Shown piece after piece: positions 15,292-22,020 of a stretch of DNA of 22,020 nucleotides. Numbering within the stretch: position 1 is the first letter of the stretch; every line of letters starts with the position of its first letter. The DNA is from Bacteroides sp. UBA939. Lineage in GTDB: Bacteria > Bacteroidota > Bacteroidia > Bacteroidales > Bacteroidaceae. The notes below the pieces were generated by a model, which was not told the origin of the DNA, ran no database searches, and was given only the letters and a program-made list of their open reading frames with translations. Position numbers and translations under genes: made by a program. The stretch spans positions 1-22,020 of the forward strand of contig NZ_DBDF01000005.1 in the NCBI RefSeq assembly GCF_002293435.1. The letters are read 5' to 3'.

Positions 15292-15299
15292 CAAATATA
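15292..15299 (-). promoter_or_regulatory. -7 promoter element of the two-TM protein gene
   Basis: The minus strand reads TATATTTG, a perfect match to TAnnTTTG, 26 bases before the ATG at 15265. No good -33 TTTG was found at the expected distance, so the promoter may need an activator or be weak. Confidence 0.45.
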
Positions 15300-15408
15300 A
15301 GCGAATAACCAGTCGATTCCTATAGTTTTTAGGCTACTGCGTAGCTATGTCTCCGATTTGGTAGCATTTGTCTACCCTTAGCGACAACAAAACGGCGTTT
15401 TTAACAAT

Positions 15409-16530
15409 TTACATCTTCTTTAGAGCGGAGATATAATCCTTTGATGTTATTTCGAGGCACTTTTCTGCAATACGCTGTATCATCTCTCTCCCTCTTTTCC
15501 GGGGAATACGAATACTCTCTCCCACAACAAGCATGTCTTCGACAGTTGGGTTCCCGTGATTATTAACAGAAGTAGCGTGTTCTCCGTTATACCCGTTATT
15601 ACACCGGGTTAAATCGTAAGCCGGAGCTAATGACCAGACACCCTCTTTGCAAATGAAACTGAAGTTCTTGGCATGGTCATCTTTGTTTTCGGTCAATACA
15701 TTGAAAACCATACGGCGGAACATTTCATCTACCTGTCCGGGATCTTGGGTAAGGTAGCCGGTCAAGTGGAGTAGTGTTTTATATTCCAGTTTAGGTTGCG
15801 AGATAGACTCATTGAGAAGTGCTCCTGCTGTGGCGATATGTAATCTGACTCCGTTTTCGACATCAAAACGTTTGGTGGCAAAGTACTTCCCATCCATCAG
15901 TTTAAAGTCCGGTACGGTTATTCCACATTGACGAGCGATTTCATTGTATCGGTATTCCATTATCCCCATATCTTTAGGGTCGTAGGTATGTCTGAACTTC
16001 ACCAGCCAAGAGCCTTCTGCATCATGGAGCAAGCATTTGGGACGACATCCACCGGAATTACCACTATTGAAGTAGAGAACGTCTTCGTCCTTATCGGATT
16101 TCTCTGACAGTACATCCAAGGCCATTTGCTGAAGATCATCCAGTTTGGGAAGTGACTTTTCTTCACCGCTGTAAGTTTCCGGAATATAGCATAGCGCCCC
16201 CATGCCGGAGGTTCCAACGATACTCAATCGTTGCAAGGGAGTAAGCTCGCTATCATTCACTCCTTGCTTCTTTAGCAAGCGGTTAAGCAGGTAACGTCCG
16301 TAACCATCAGGCAAACTATCTTCGAAGATACCGAAATTTCCCCAGAATGGTTCCGGCTTGGCAATGAACAGGTCTGGTTTTAACGGCAGGTCGAGCGGGG
16401 AAATGGAGAAGCCGTTGGCCAACCATTCTTTGTCGTATTGGAAGGCGCATAGGCGATTATCGGGAGTCATGCTCAGTGTTCCGACATTCCGGTTGTGATA
16501 GGTTACGGTTAGTTTATTTACTGATTTCAT
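15409..16530 (-). CDS. hipA: HipA-family serine/threonine kinase toxin
   Basis: This 373-residue toxin kinase has the HipA layout. An N-terminal subdomain (1-100, with LPLKPDLFIAKPEPFWGNFGIFEDSLPDGYG) is followed by SIVGTSGMGALCY. The glycine-rich, Ser-containing loop is FNSGNSGGCRPK (154-165). Lys178 in WLVKF would bind ATP. The catalytic loop is NKDDHAKN (282-289) and the metal-binding Asp is in YDLT (305-308). HipA toxins phosphorylate targets such as glutamyl-tRNA synthetase and cause growth arrest; the substrate here is unknown. It overlaps hipB by 17 bases, as is usual for the pair. It is somewhat shorter than Escherichia coli HipA (440) but all key residues remain, so it should be active. 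On this element it may act as an addiction module. Confidence 0.93.
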   Translation of the reverse strand: MKSVNKLTVTYHNRNVGTLSMTPDNRLCAFQYDKEWLANGFSISPLDLPLKPDLFIAKPEPFWGNFGIFEDSLPDGYGRYLLNRLLKKQGVNDSELTPLQRLSIVGTSGMGALCYIPETYSGEEKSLPKLDDLQQMALDVLSEKSDKDEDVLYFNSGNSGGCRPKCLLHDAEGSWLVKFRHTYDPKDMGIMEYRYNEIARQCGITVPDFKLMDGKYFATKRFDVENGVRLHIATAGALLNESISQPKLEYKTLLHLTGYLTQDPGQVDEMFRRMVFNVLTENKDDHAKNFSFICKEGVWSLAPAYDLTRCNNGYNGEHATSVNNHGNPTVEDMLVVGESIRIPRKRGREMIQRIAEKCLEITSKDYISALKKM

Positions 16531-16840
16531 TGCGTCCCTTCTTTCTGTTTTTATTCTTGTTAATCATTTCCAGTTCCTCCATCGTGCTGAATAACGGTTC
16601 GGATAGAAGGTCTTTGATGGCTTTGGAATAGCCCAATGCTTTGGCCAACGCTACGTATGACGCCAGCGAAATAGTATGCTTCTGCTCAAATTTGGCAATA
16701 GTCGGTGCCGGGACACCACTCAGTTCGGTGAGTGCTTCCCGGGAAAGCCCTTTTTCAAGCCTGCGTTTCTGCATATTCTGAGCCAGAATAGCTAATAACT
16801 CTTCAGGCGTTTCTATATCGAAGTTATAGAGTAAAGGCAT
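16514..16840 (-). CDS. hipB: HipB-like antitoxin, XRE-family HTH regulator
   Basis: This 108-residue protein has an XRE-type helix-turn-helix (about 15-70): LAQNMQKRRLEKGLSREALTELSGVPAPTIAKFEQ then SLASYVALAKALGY. The C-terminal tail is basic. HipB antitoxins bind HipA and repress their own promoter. The gene precedes and overlaps hipA by 17 bases. A strong Bacteroides-type promoter and a 26-base near-palindrome overlap directly upstream, which fits autoregulation. Confidence 0.92.
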   Translation of the reverse strand: MPLLYNFDIETPEELLAILAQNMQKRRLEKGLSREALTELSGVPAPTIAKFEQKHTISLASYVALAKALGYSKAIKDLLSEPLFSTMEELEMINKNKNRKKGRNEISK

Positions 16841-16880
16841 ACAACTGTATTTAATTAATGTGATAATATACTTATTTGAA

Positions 16881-16906
16881 TATCATTGTATCCGAATACA
16901 AAGATA
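16881..16906. promoter_or_regulatory. Near-perfect palindromic operator of hipBA
   Basis: Half-sites TATCATTGTAT (16881-16891) and ATACAAAGATA (16896-16906) are reverse complements at 10 of 11 positions around a CCGA centre. The palindrome covers the -7 box and the expected transcription start of hipBA. Bound HipB would block RNA polymerase. The half-site also keeps the TATC/GATA ends known from the Escherichia coli HipB operator, though the spacing differs. Confidence 0.65.
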
Positions 16907-16930
16907 ACGCTTTCGCTTCTGAAATCCAAA
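16899..16930 (-). promoter_or_regulatory. Consensus Bacteroides promoter of hipBA
   Basis: On the minus strand TTTG (16930-16927) is followed after 20 bases by TATCTTTG (16906-16899), a full match to the -33/-7 consensus. Transcription would start near 16892, giving a leader of about 50 bases before the hipB ATG at 16840. Confidence 0.75.
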
Positions 16931-16980
16931 TGCAGTGAGTTGTTTCTGGCTTTGCGGGTTAATGTAATCCTTGAAACGAG

Positions 16981-17013
16981 ATTTCGCGGCGGTTATTTTC
17001 GCCGCCGCGAAAT
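16981..17013 (-). terminator. GC-rich hairpin after the integrase gene, possible terminator
   Basis: A perfect 12-base stem (16981-16992 and 17002-17013, ATTTCGCGGCGG and its complement) encloses a 9-base loop. It begins 20 bases after the integrase stop. The minus-strand tail CTCGTTTC is a poor T run, so it could also be a recombination or protein-binding site near the hipBA promoter. Confidence 0.5.
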
Positions 17014-17033
17014 TTACTCCACACTATACCAAT

Positions 17034-18140
17034 CTATTTCAGCGAAATTCTATTTGCTGATTCTCGCTTTTTAGCGTTTACCAGCTCTGCGTATATTTGG
17101 GTAGTCGATACATTCCGGTGGGTCATCATTTTGGATACGGTGTAGATGTCGGTGCCAGCGGCTATCTGTAGGGTAGCGTATGAGTGTCGGAAGCAATGAA
17201 AGCTTATGTGTTTCTTTATGCCTGCCTTCTTTAGCCAGTTCTTTAGAGGATAGTTAGTCATGCTGCGCTGTAAGCCTTTGAATACTTTTCCTGTGTCGGG
17301 TATTCCGCATAGTTCGTATGCTTCCTCGCTGACCGGTAACATGGCTTCGGTTTTTGTCTTTTGCGTTCGGATGCGCAGGCAATGGCCTTGGTCGGGGGCG
17401 ATTTCAAAGTCCTCCCACTTGAGGTTCAGTATATCACTGATACGAAGTCCTGTCAGGCAGGAGAATAGGGAAGCGGCTTTGAGTACAGGAATATCACAGG
17501 GTGTAGCGGCCAACTGTTTCACCTCATCTAATGTGAGGTATTCTTTTTTTACATCGTCTGTTTCAATCTTGTCTAAGAAATCGTTGATGTTCTCACGGAT
17601 CAGTTTATCCCGGTAAGCAATCTTCAGTAGTCCCCTGAAAGTGGAGTAGTAGCCGGATGCCGAGTTTTTGGATACCTTTAGTTTGCTACGTTTCAACTGG
17701 TGGGCACTCAATAGATAGGAGCGGAACTTTTTGCATAGATCCACAGTCACCTCACCAAAAGAACATTTCCCCTGTACGAATTTGAAGAAATGGGCATAGA
17801 CAATCAGTCACTTCTGGTCTTTGGTACGCGCCATCTTCAGAAAGTAGGCAAGGAAATCCATTTTCATTTTGTGCTTATCAAGAAAGCCAAACTCTTCGTT
17901 GATGAGTGACTGTACCCGGATGCAACGGATGGCTTCTGCTTTGTTCAACATATCGTTGTTGAACTCCCGCTCCATTTCGTTTTTGGGATGGGCATAGATA
18001 TAGATGCCGAGGTATTCCCGGCGGCTCATCTGCATTGTCTCGGGGTTGCGAACTGCCGGACAGTAATCCAGATAAAGTGAAATACGGTTGTTCTTAATTG
18101 CTCTTTGGCGAACAGTTACTTTGGTGCATGTATGATTCAT
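17034..18140 (-). pseudogene. int: Tyrosine-recombinase integrase interrupted by one in-frame TGA
   Basis: Read through the TGA at 17810-17808 (codon 111), this is one 367-residue integrase frame plus the internal stop. The N-terminal arm-binding part (1-110) ends KMARTKDQK; after the stop the frame continues LIVYAHFFKFVQGKCSFGEV without any shift. Most likely a Trp codon TGG became TGA. The catalytic domain is intact: R233 in TGLRISD, H315 and R318 in HCFRH, H341 in MTHRN, and nucleophile Y350 in TQIYA. A restart at GTG 17750 would give only the core-binding and catalytic domains. The integrase would insert and excise the element. It could be dead, rescued by read-through, or a sequencing error. 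ATG 18140 was chosen as start; the frame stays open to 18215, which would run into the control module at 18178-18216. Confidence 0.85.
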
Positions 18141-18177
18141 ACGTTTAATAATTAAATGGTTATACTTGTTTTTAGTT

Positions 18178-18216
18178 GCAAAGGAAAATGGTGATTGCTT
18201 GGTGATAGCGTTCACC
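18178..18216 (-). promoter_or_regulatory. Upstream control module, copy 2 (integrase)
   Basis: This lies 38 bases before the integrase ATG. It has the same order of blocks as 14373-14411: GCAAAGGAAA, then GTGATT, GGTGA and CACC at identical distances. Two GGTGAT copies are 11 bases apart and the last one faces an inverted TCACC. It probably carries the integrase promoter and sites for a shared regulator. Confidence 0.45.
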
Positions 18217-18236
18217 GTAAAATAACTTCGAGATGT

Positions 18237-19145
18237 TTATTCAATCTTGGGGGTGCCTAAGAGCTTGTCCAGTTCGGGTTTGGAAATCTTGGTGTATTTG
18301 CCAACCTTGACTCTGGAGATGTTGTGGTAAGTTGCGTAATGATATAGCTGGTCGCGGGTGAGATTGAACTTTTCCGTAGCTTCTGCCACGGTATAGTATT
18401 GCGGTTCTTCGGGTTGGGCTACACCTTTGGCTATATCGAAATGTTTCTTGGAATAATATACCATTCTGCCTTCTTTCTTTTTGGGGATAGTATTTGCGGA
18501 AGCGAGGCCATAGATAGCCGTTAATGTCATTCCGTACTTTTCCTTAATATCCGCTACGGTATACCATTCCGTTATTTCTGGGTCGCCCGCTTTCTTGGCA
18601 AAGTAGTTGTCGATATGCTTTTTGCTCCAATAGGTTTTACCACGATTGAATGTCCGGGGGATGTTATGCTTCTTGGCGACTACGAAAATCCATGAATCTT
18701 TGACGTTATTCTTCTCTTTTACTTCGGCGGTAGTATAGAACTCGGTGATGGGAGCACGTTCTTTAGGAAGCTTTTTATTGTAAGAAGCCGGATTCTCAAA
18801 TAAGGCATCAATATCTTTTCGTCTGATAAGTGTTTTTCCTTTGAATTGAACTGCCTTTATTGTATTATCTGCCATATAACGATAAATACTGGCACGACTG
18901 ATTCCTAAAAGCTTGGCCGTTTCGGTGGGGGTCAAGAATTCTTTTTGCCCCAAGTCTTTTATAGACTCGTTTAGTTCTTGGATGGATTGCTCTTTCTGAT
19001 AGGCTACAACACGTTCCTTTCTCACTCTGTCTTTGTACGCTGCACTGGCGCACTTGTGTGAGCAACAGGAGGTGCTCATCTTATGTGCTGTGAAAGCCCG
19101 TCCACACCACATACATTTCTTCTGAATGTCAATGTTACTACTCAT
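18237..19145 (-). CDS. Zinc-ribbon protein with four helix-turn-helix domains
   Basis: This 302-residue protein begins with a zinc-ribbon-like motif (C11, C14, C27/C28, C32). Four excisionase-type winged helices follow, at about 70-115, 137-180, 195-238 and 250-293. The last three share the opening YTxAE/D and a K-x-Y/H...SKKH-type wing, so they are internal repeats. Such a chain could grip a long stretch of DNA and act as a directionality factor or architectural partner of the integrase. It lies 21 bases upstream of the integrase control module, in the same direction. Just upstream of its own start are four GTCTCA repeats spaced by one helical turn, the same number as its HTH domains. No RNA polymerase or enzyme motif is present. 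The role is inferred. Confidence 0.8.
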   Translation of the reverse strand: MSSNIDIQKKCMWCGRAFTAHKMSTSCCSHKCASAAYKDRVRKERVVAYQKEQSIQELNESIKDLGQKEFLTPTETAKLLGISRASIYRYMADNTIKAVQFKGKTLIRRKDIDALFENPASYNKKLPKERAPITEFYTTAEVKEKNNVKDSWIFVVAKKHNIPRTFNRGKTYWSKKHIDNYFAKKAGDPEITEWYTVADIKEKYGMTLTAIYGLASANTIPKKKEGRMVYYSKKHFDIAKGVAQPEEPQYYTVAEATEKFNLTRDQLYHYATYHNISRVKVGKYTKISKPELDKLLGTPKIE

Positions 19146-19172
19146 TTTTTCGCTTATTATTTCGCCAAAACT

Positions 19173-19208
19173 GTCTCATGGCGTCTCACCACGTCTCATG
19201 ATGTCTCA
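19173..19208. repeat. Four GTCTCA repeats with exact 10-base period
   Basis: GTCTCA starts at 19173, 19183, 19193 and 19203, with different 4-base spacers between copies. The array ends 28 bases upstream of the four-HTH protein gene. Two weaker, inverted copies (TGAGAA at 19230-19235 and CGAGAC at 19251-19256) lie just beyond. The array is a probable protein-binding site: operator, integrase arm site, or iteron. Confidence 0.8.
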
Positions 19209-19218
19209 GTTCTCTTCA

Positions 19219-19240
19219 ACCTGTTTGGTGAGAAACAGGT
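19219..19240. repeat. Inverted repeat next to the GTCTCA array
   Basis: ACCTGTTT (19219-19226) and AAACAGGT (19233-19240) are a perfect 8-base inverted repeat around GGTGAG. It lies 11 bases beyond the last GTCTCA copy. There is no T run, so it is more likely a binding site than a terminator. Confidence 0.6.
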
Positions 19241-19320
19241 GGCAAACCATCGAGACACAAATGCGGTACAAAAATGAGCTGAAAATGCAGTATCAACGAC
19301 CACTATCGCTAATACGCACA

Positions 19321-19350
19321 AAAAGAAAGGCGTTCATAATGAACGCCTTA
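19321..19350 (-). terminator. Rho-independent terminator downstream of the dinD relic
   Basis: A perfect 11-base stem (19327-19337 and 19339-19349, AAGGCGTTCAT and its complement) is followed on the minus strand by TTTCTTTTTG. It would end transcripts coming from the relic region before the GTCTCA array. Confidence 0.75.
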
Positions 19351-19365
19351 ATAATCAATTGTAAT

Positions 19366-19449
19366 CTATGCTAATCGTTGGAAATCACCCCTTACTTTCC
19401 GAAAAAAGAAGTGTCCTTTATTGTTGTATTTTTCTAATTCGTCAAACAT
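19366..19449 (-). pseudogene. Short ORF, possible gene remnant
   Basis: A 27-residue frame reads MFDELEKYNNKGHFFF and then a basic tail. The opening looks like the N-terminus of a small family I have seen in Bacteroides, but the rest is missing. It lies between the dinD relic and the terminator. It is either a truncated gene or chance; a real short peptide is possible. Confidence 0.25.
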
Positions 19450-19483
19450 AATCTTACTTTATTTATATCTTTATTTTTGCTCG

Positions 19484-19669
19484 TTAACTTTGACAATGAA
19501 ATATCGCGTAATCGGGTGAGGATATGGGTTTGTCCTTGCCTCCTTTGCTGATTTCGATCATTTTCGTGACCTCACGAAAATGGTCATCAACATTACTCTC
19601 CTGTGTTTTACAGGATTTAACCGTATGCTGTATAACAACAGGAAGTTGTCCCAATATACATTTTATCAA
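19484..19669 (-). pseudogene. Relic of a second dinD-like gene
   Basis: The 61-residue frame contains VVIQHTVKSCKTQESNVDD, HFREVTKMIEI and KGGKDKPISSPDYA. This aligns with KVIEKAKESCTNAGGNVSD, HFPDVRKMVSI and SGAEKPIEDI of the full DinD at 6203-7063. The first 10 residues and everything after DYA are lost, so the gene is broken at both sides. A promoter-like sequence remains upstream (19720-19751). It differs too much from the operon copy to be a recent duplicate. Confidence 0.7.
19559..19582. repeat. Inverted repeat inside the dinD relic
   Basis: CATTTTCGTGA (19559-19569) and TCACGAAAATG (19572-19582) are perfect complements around CC. The position equals that of the 28-base palindrome in the intact dinD, but one inner base pair has switched (C/G to G/C) on both sides. 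Confidence 0.85.
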
Positions 19670-19719
19670 TACTCCCTTTTATTTGATTTATTTGAGTATT
19701 AGCTACAAATTGTACTGTG

Positions 19720-19751
19720 CAAATATAATGAAAATTTGGAGATATATCAAT
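19720..19751 (-). promoter_or_regulatory. Promoter-like sequence ahead of the dinD relic
   Basis: On the minus strand ATTG (19751-19748), a three-of-four match to the -33 box, is followed after 20 bases by a perfect -7 TATATTTG (19727-19720). It would transcribe the relic and stop at 19321-19350. Confidence 0.5.
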
Positions 19752-19783
19752 GTGAACCATACTACTTTTACTTCTCACTGCGC

Positions 19784-21886
19784 CTACTTACCTGCATTTC
19801 TCACCACACAATACTCCGTCCCCTTCCTCGTCCTCTTCGACCTTACCCCATGTTTCTGCAAAATCCTTCCGAACACACTCACCCTTTTTGCCGAAATCGG
19901 TATTGCGCTATTCCGTTGAATTTCCTCCAGAATTTCCGCCGGCGACAGCCATTCTCCTTCTTCATTCTCTTCCGCCGGACGGAAATACCTGTAAAACAAC
20001 TGTTCTTCGGGTGGAATTTGCTCAAACTCACGGTTGTTCTCCGTCATAATCCGTTCGTCGGTCTGGTCAAACCAGTACCGTTCGCCGTGACCCAATTCGT
20101 ACATGGCCTGTGCATAGAGTTGTTCATAATCTATTGGTTTATTCGTATCAATCACTCCCGTTACCTCAATGCAAATAAAACGGCGACTGCCTGATGGGTC
20201 GGTTAGTAAATCTTTCTGATTGCTTGTGGCAATGAACGACGCGTAGCGGCGCATCTCCAGCACCGCATTGGCGTAAGGCTTGCGCACGTTCACTACGGGT
20301 TTCTGCAAGATATGCTTTAAGAACCCTTGTTGCGTGGGGCTTACCTGGTCGAACTCGTCAATATTTATCAGCGCAAAACGATTCAGATAAAGCTCGGCGT
20401 CTTTCTTACGTGAAAAGTCTATACTATCCGTGTAATACGTGCGCTCCGTAGGAGGCATGATGCTGCGACAGAAAGTTGATTTGCGTGTACCCTGTGCGCC
20501 GACGAGTAGGGGAGAAACACTGTTGGCATACTTCTTATCCATGCCGCCCCGCCAGTGTGCTACCATATTCAGAAACCAACGATGGAACAGTTCCGTCCAA
20601 TGCGGATTCCGGCAAGGCACCGTAGCTGCCAGGGCGCGGATACGGTCTTTACCGTCCCAAGCCGGAAGATTGTACAGAAAGTCTTCCAGCGGATTGAACA
20701 CCGGCACGCGGTTGGAGTAGACGTAGCGGCTGATGTCTCTGTCCCACAACGGGATACCTTCGTGTTGTGCATCTAAGGCGATACTGTTCAGCGCCCGCTT
20801 GTCGATAGGGTTGAACCGGAAGCGGAAAGAGTGGCGTTCGCGAAATTCCACTTCGCCAATCTGTGTGTTGTAACGGAATTCGTAGCGGCGCTTCATGAAT
20901 TCGTCGGTTTGCAGGGCAAGCTGCTGCTCTTTACTCATGCTGGTCTTGCTGCCGAAACCTTTACTTTCCGTATATACGTTATGGACGATGTGCCGGATTA
21001 GTATTTCTTGTCTGCGCAGGTAGTAATGAAAGATGGTGCGGCGCACTGTTTCTTCTTCCGGGATTCCGGACTGAAAACAATTGACGGCTAATAGTGTCAC
21101 TATCGGCTGAAATCCGCTGATGGGAGTGGAGCCGGCGGCTTCAGCTTCGGATATGTCAGTATGAGTTTTTCTTAATGATGCTTCGAATAACATGCTGATG
21201 GCATCTTCCTCGGTCATTCCCGGAACTGCACGCGTCAATGGTGACTTCTCGCTCTGTACCGTTTCGCGATAGGTTGGTTCGTCGGGCATTCCGGCGGGTT
21301 GCGACAGGTAGAACTGTACGGAGCCGGGACGATATAGCAGTTCCGGATCGAATGAAAGGCGGGAGTATTGGTTCAGATGCGGCTCTTTGGGCAGAATATC
21401 GAAAGGCAGTTGGGGTTGGTAACATTTTACTGCCAACCGGTAAGCGTGGGCGTGGAATACTTCGGCTTCTTCCTGAGTCTTCGGCAGGGAGTTGTCGGGG
21501 CGGGTGAATGTAGTCCATATTTTTACTGTCCGTCCGCTGGAACCTGTGAATACGAGGCGGGTTTGCGGTTGTTCCCATGCGCGTTGTTTTACCAGGGCTA
21601 CTTCGGCTTTTCCTGACAATGGGCCTACGGTCAGTTCTATGATACCGTTGTAGTTTTTCATTTGCCCGTGTCCGTTTCCTCGCTGAAATTCTGCGGCGGG
21701 CAGAATCTTCGGAAGTCGTTCGGCGCTGCTGCAAGGCTCGTCGGGTAACATATATTTCAGTTGCTCTCTGAAAGTGGAGACGGGACGGCTTTGGGTTTCC
21801 GTTCGTATTTTTGTTATCAGCGTGTCTATGTCTAATGTGCTTAATGCCACGACATTATCTTTTTGTTTCAGTTGCGTAATTTTCAT
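19784..21886 (-). CDS. VirE/BT4734-type ATPase with DUF3874-like C-terminus
   Basis: This 700-residue protein has three parts. The N-terminal region (about 35-200, with KNYNGIIELTVGPL and VFHAHAYRLAV) resembles the BT4734/BF3469 domain. A linker holds several helices. A VirE-type P-loop ATPase follows with Walker A GAQGTRKST (463-471) and Walker B LINIDEFD (506-513), then FIATSNQKDLLTDPSGSRRF, typical of primase-helicase-like proteins of phages and plasmids. The C-terminal 90 residues (EEQLFYRYFRPAEENEEGEWLS onward) form a DUF3874-like winged helix. The gene is visibly more GC-rich than the defence operon. Similar genes sit in Bacteroides chromosomes near HU-like and amidase genes, as I recall, so this may be host DNA beside the element. 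The role is unknown. Confidence 0.85.
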   Translation of the reverse strand: MKITQLKQKDNVVALSTLDIDTLITKIRTETQSRPVSTFREQLKYMLPDEPCSSAERLPKILPAAEFQRGNGHGQMKNYNGIIELTVGPLSGKAEVALVKQRAWEQPQTRLVFTGSSGRTVKIWTTFTRPDNSLPKTQEEAEVFHAHAYRLAVKCYQPQLPFDILPKEPHLNQYSRLSFDPELLYRPGSVQFYLSQPAGMPDEPTYRETVQSEKSPLTRAVPGMTEEDAISMLFEASLRKTHTDISEAEAAGSTPISGFQPIVTLLAVNCFQSGIPEEETVRRTIFHYYLRRQEILIRHIVHNVYTESKGFGSKTSMSKEQQLALQTDEFMKRRYEFRYNTQIGEVEFRERHSFRFRFNPIDKRALNSIALDAQHEGIPLWDRDISRYVYSNRVPVFNPLEDFLYNLPAWDGKDRIRALAATVPCRNPHWTELFHRWFLNMVAHWRGGMDKKYANSVSPLLVGAQGTRKSTFCRSIMPPTERTYYTDSIDFSRKKDAELYLNRFALINIDEFDQVSPTQQGFLKHILQKPVVNVRKPYANAVLEMRRYASFIATSNQKDLLTDPSGSRRFICIEVTGVIDTNKPIDYEQLYAQAMYELGHGERYWFDQTDERIMTENNREFEQIPPEEQLFYRYFRPAEENEEGEWLSPAEILEEIQRNSAIPISAKRVSVFGRILQKHGVRSKRTRKGTEYCVVRNAGK

Positions 21887-21947
21887 TGGTCTGGTACTTT
21901 TATGATTGTTAATTGTAATAAGTAGCTGTTCATGATTAGTTTATACT

Positions 21948-22020
21948 ATGAATGACAATATAGCGAAACGGAATCTCAATCCGGTTGCTGCGCAATACAA
22001 GCAATTCTTTAGACGCGGAT
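21948..22020 (+). CDS. Possible start of a divergent gene, cut by the window edge
   Basis: An open frame begins MNDNIAKRNLNPVAAQYKQF and runs off the right edge after 24 codons. Its codons look coding, and it would be divergent from the VirE-type gene with 61 bases between starts. Minus-strand frames are also open over this stretch, so the call is weak. Confidence 0.3.
   Translation, partial: MNDNIAKRNLNPVAAQYKQFFRRG

Noticed and set aside
15389..15401. Small hairpin AAAAC/GTTTT after hipA as a terminator.
   Set aside because: The stem is only five A/T-rich pairs with no clear T run; too weak to call.
17034..18215. Reading the integrase as two separate genes (17034-17750 and 17808-18215).
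   Set aside because: The two frames are the same frame separated by one TGA and 19 sense codons that continue the fold. One interrupted gene is simpler.
1..22020. CRISPR arrays, tRNA or rRNA genes.
   Set aside because: No regular repeat-spacer pattern, no cloverleaf with conserved tRNA arms, and no rRNA-like stretch was found by eye.

Overview
The window looks like Bacteroides or a close relative (Bacteroidales). The genes for DUF3987-type and DUF6371-type primase proteins, the VirE/BT4734-type protein, and the small MobC plus relaxase pair are all typical of that order. Several promoters also fit the Bacteroides pattern (-33 TTTG, a spacer of 19-20 bases, -7 TAnnTTTG). Nearly every gene is on the minus strand, so the reading order is from high to low coordinates. 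The species cannot be decided from the sequence.

Layout from right to left: (1) 19784-21886, a large VirE/DUF3874-type protein that is probably flanking DNA or another element, with the start of a possible divergent gene at the right edge. (2) 19146-19783, a gene-poor junction with a broken dinD relic, a terminator, an inverted repeat and four helically phased GTCTCA repeats. (3) 17034-19145, a four-HTH zinc-ribbon protein and a tyrosine integrase interrupted by one in-frame TGA. (4) 15409-16840, a hipBA toxin-antitoxin pair with a clear promoter and an overlapping palindromic operator. (5) 9328-15265, an accessory and mobilization block: membrane protein, excisionase-like HTH protein, DUF3987 ATPase, DUF6371 primase-like protein, candidate oriT, MobC, relaxase and a coiled-coil membrane protein. 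(6) 1-9181, a ten-gene defence operon.

The defence operon is the main find. Its order is half-hsdS, hsdM, dinD, metallophosphoesterase, full hsdS, AbiTii-domain protein, dual-specificity-type phosphatase, class III nucleotidyl cyclase, three-TM effector, hsdR. Spacing is 16 bases or less throughout, or the genes overlap, and one good promoter lies ahead of the first gene. The cyclase and TM pair has the form of a Pycsar system (PycC with a DUF5706-type PycTM effector). It sits between the specificity and restriction subunits of a type I restriction-modification system, together with AbiTii and phosphatase genes that may be extra parts of the same module. The whole appears to be cargo of a mobilizable integrative element whose integrase may now be inactivated.

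Limits: no homology search was run. Family names come from recognised motifs and gene order. hsdR runs off the left edge, so the left end of the element is not seen, and no att sites could be defined.
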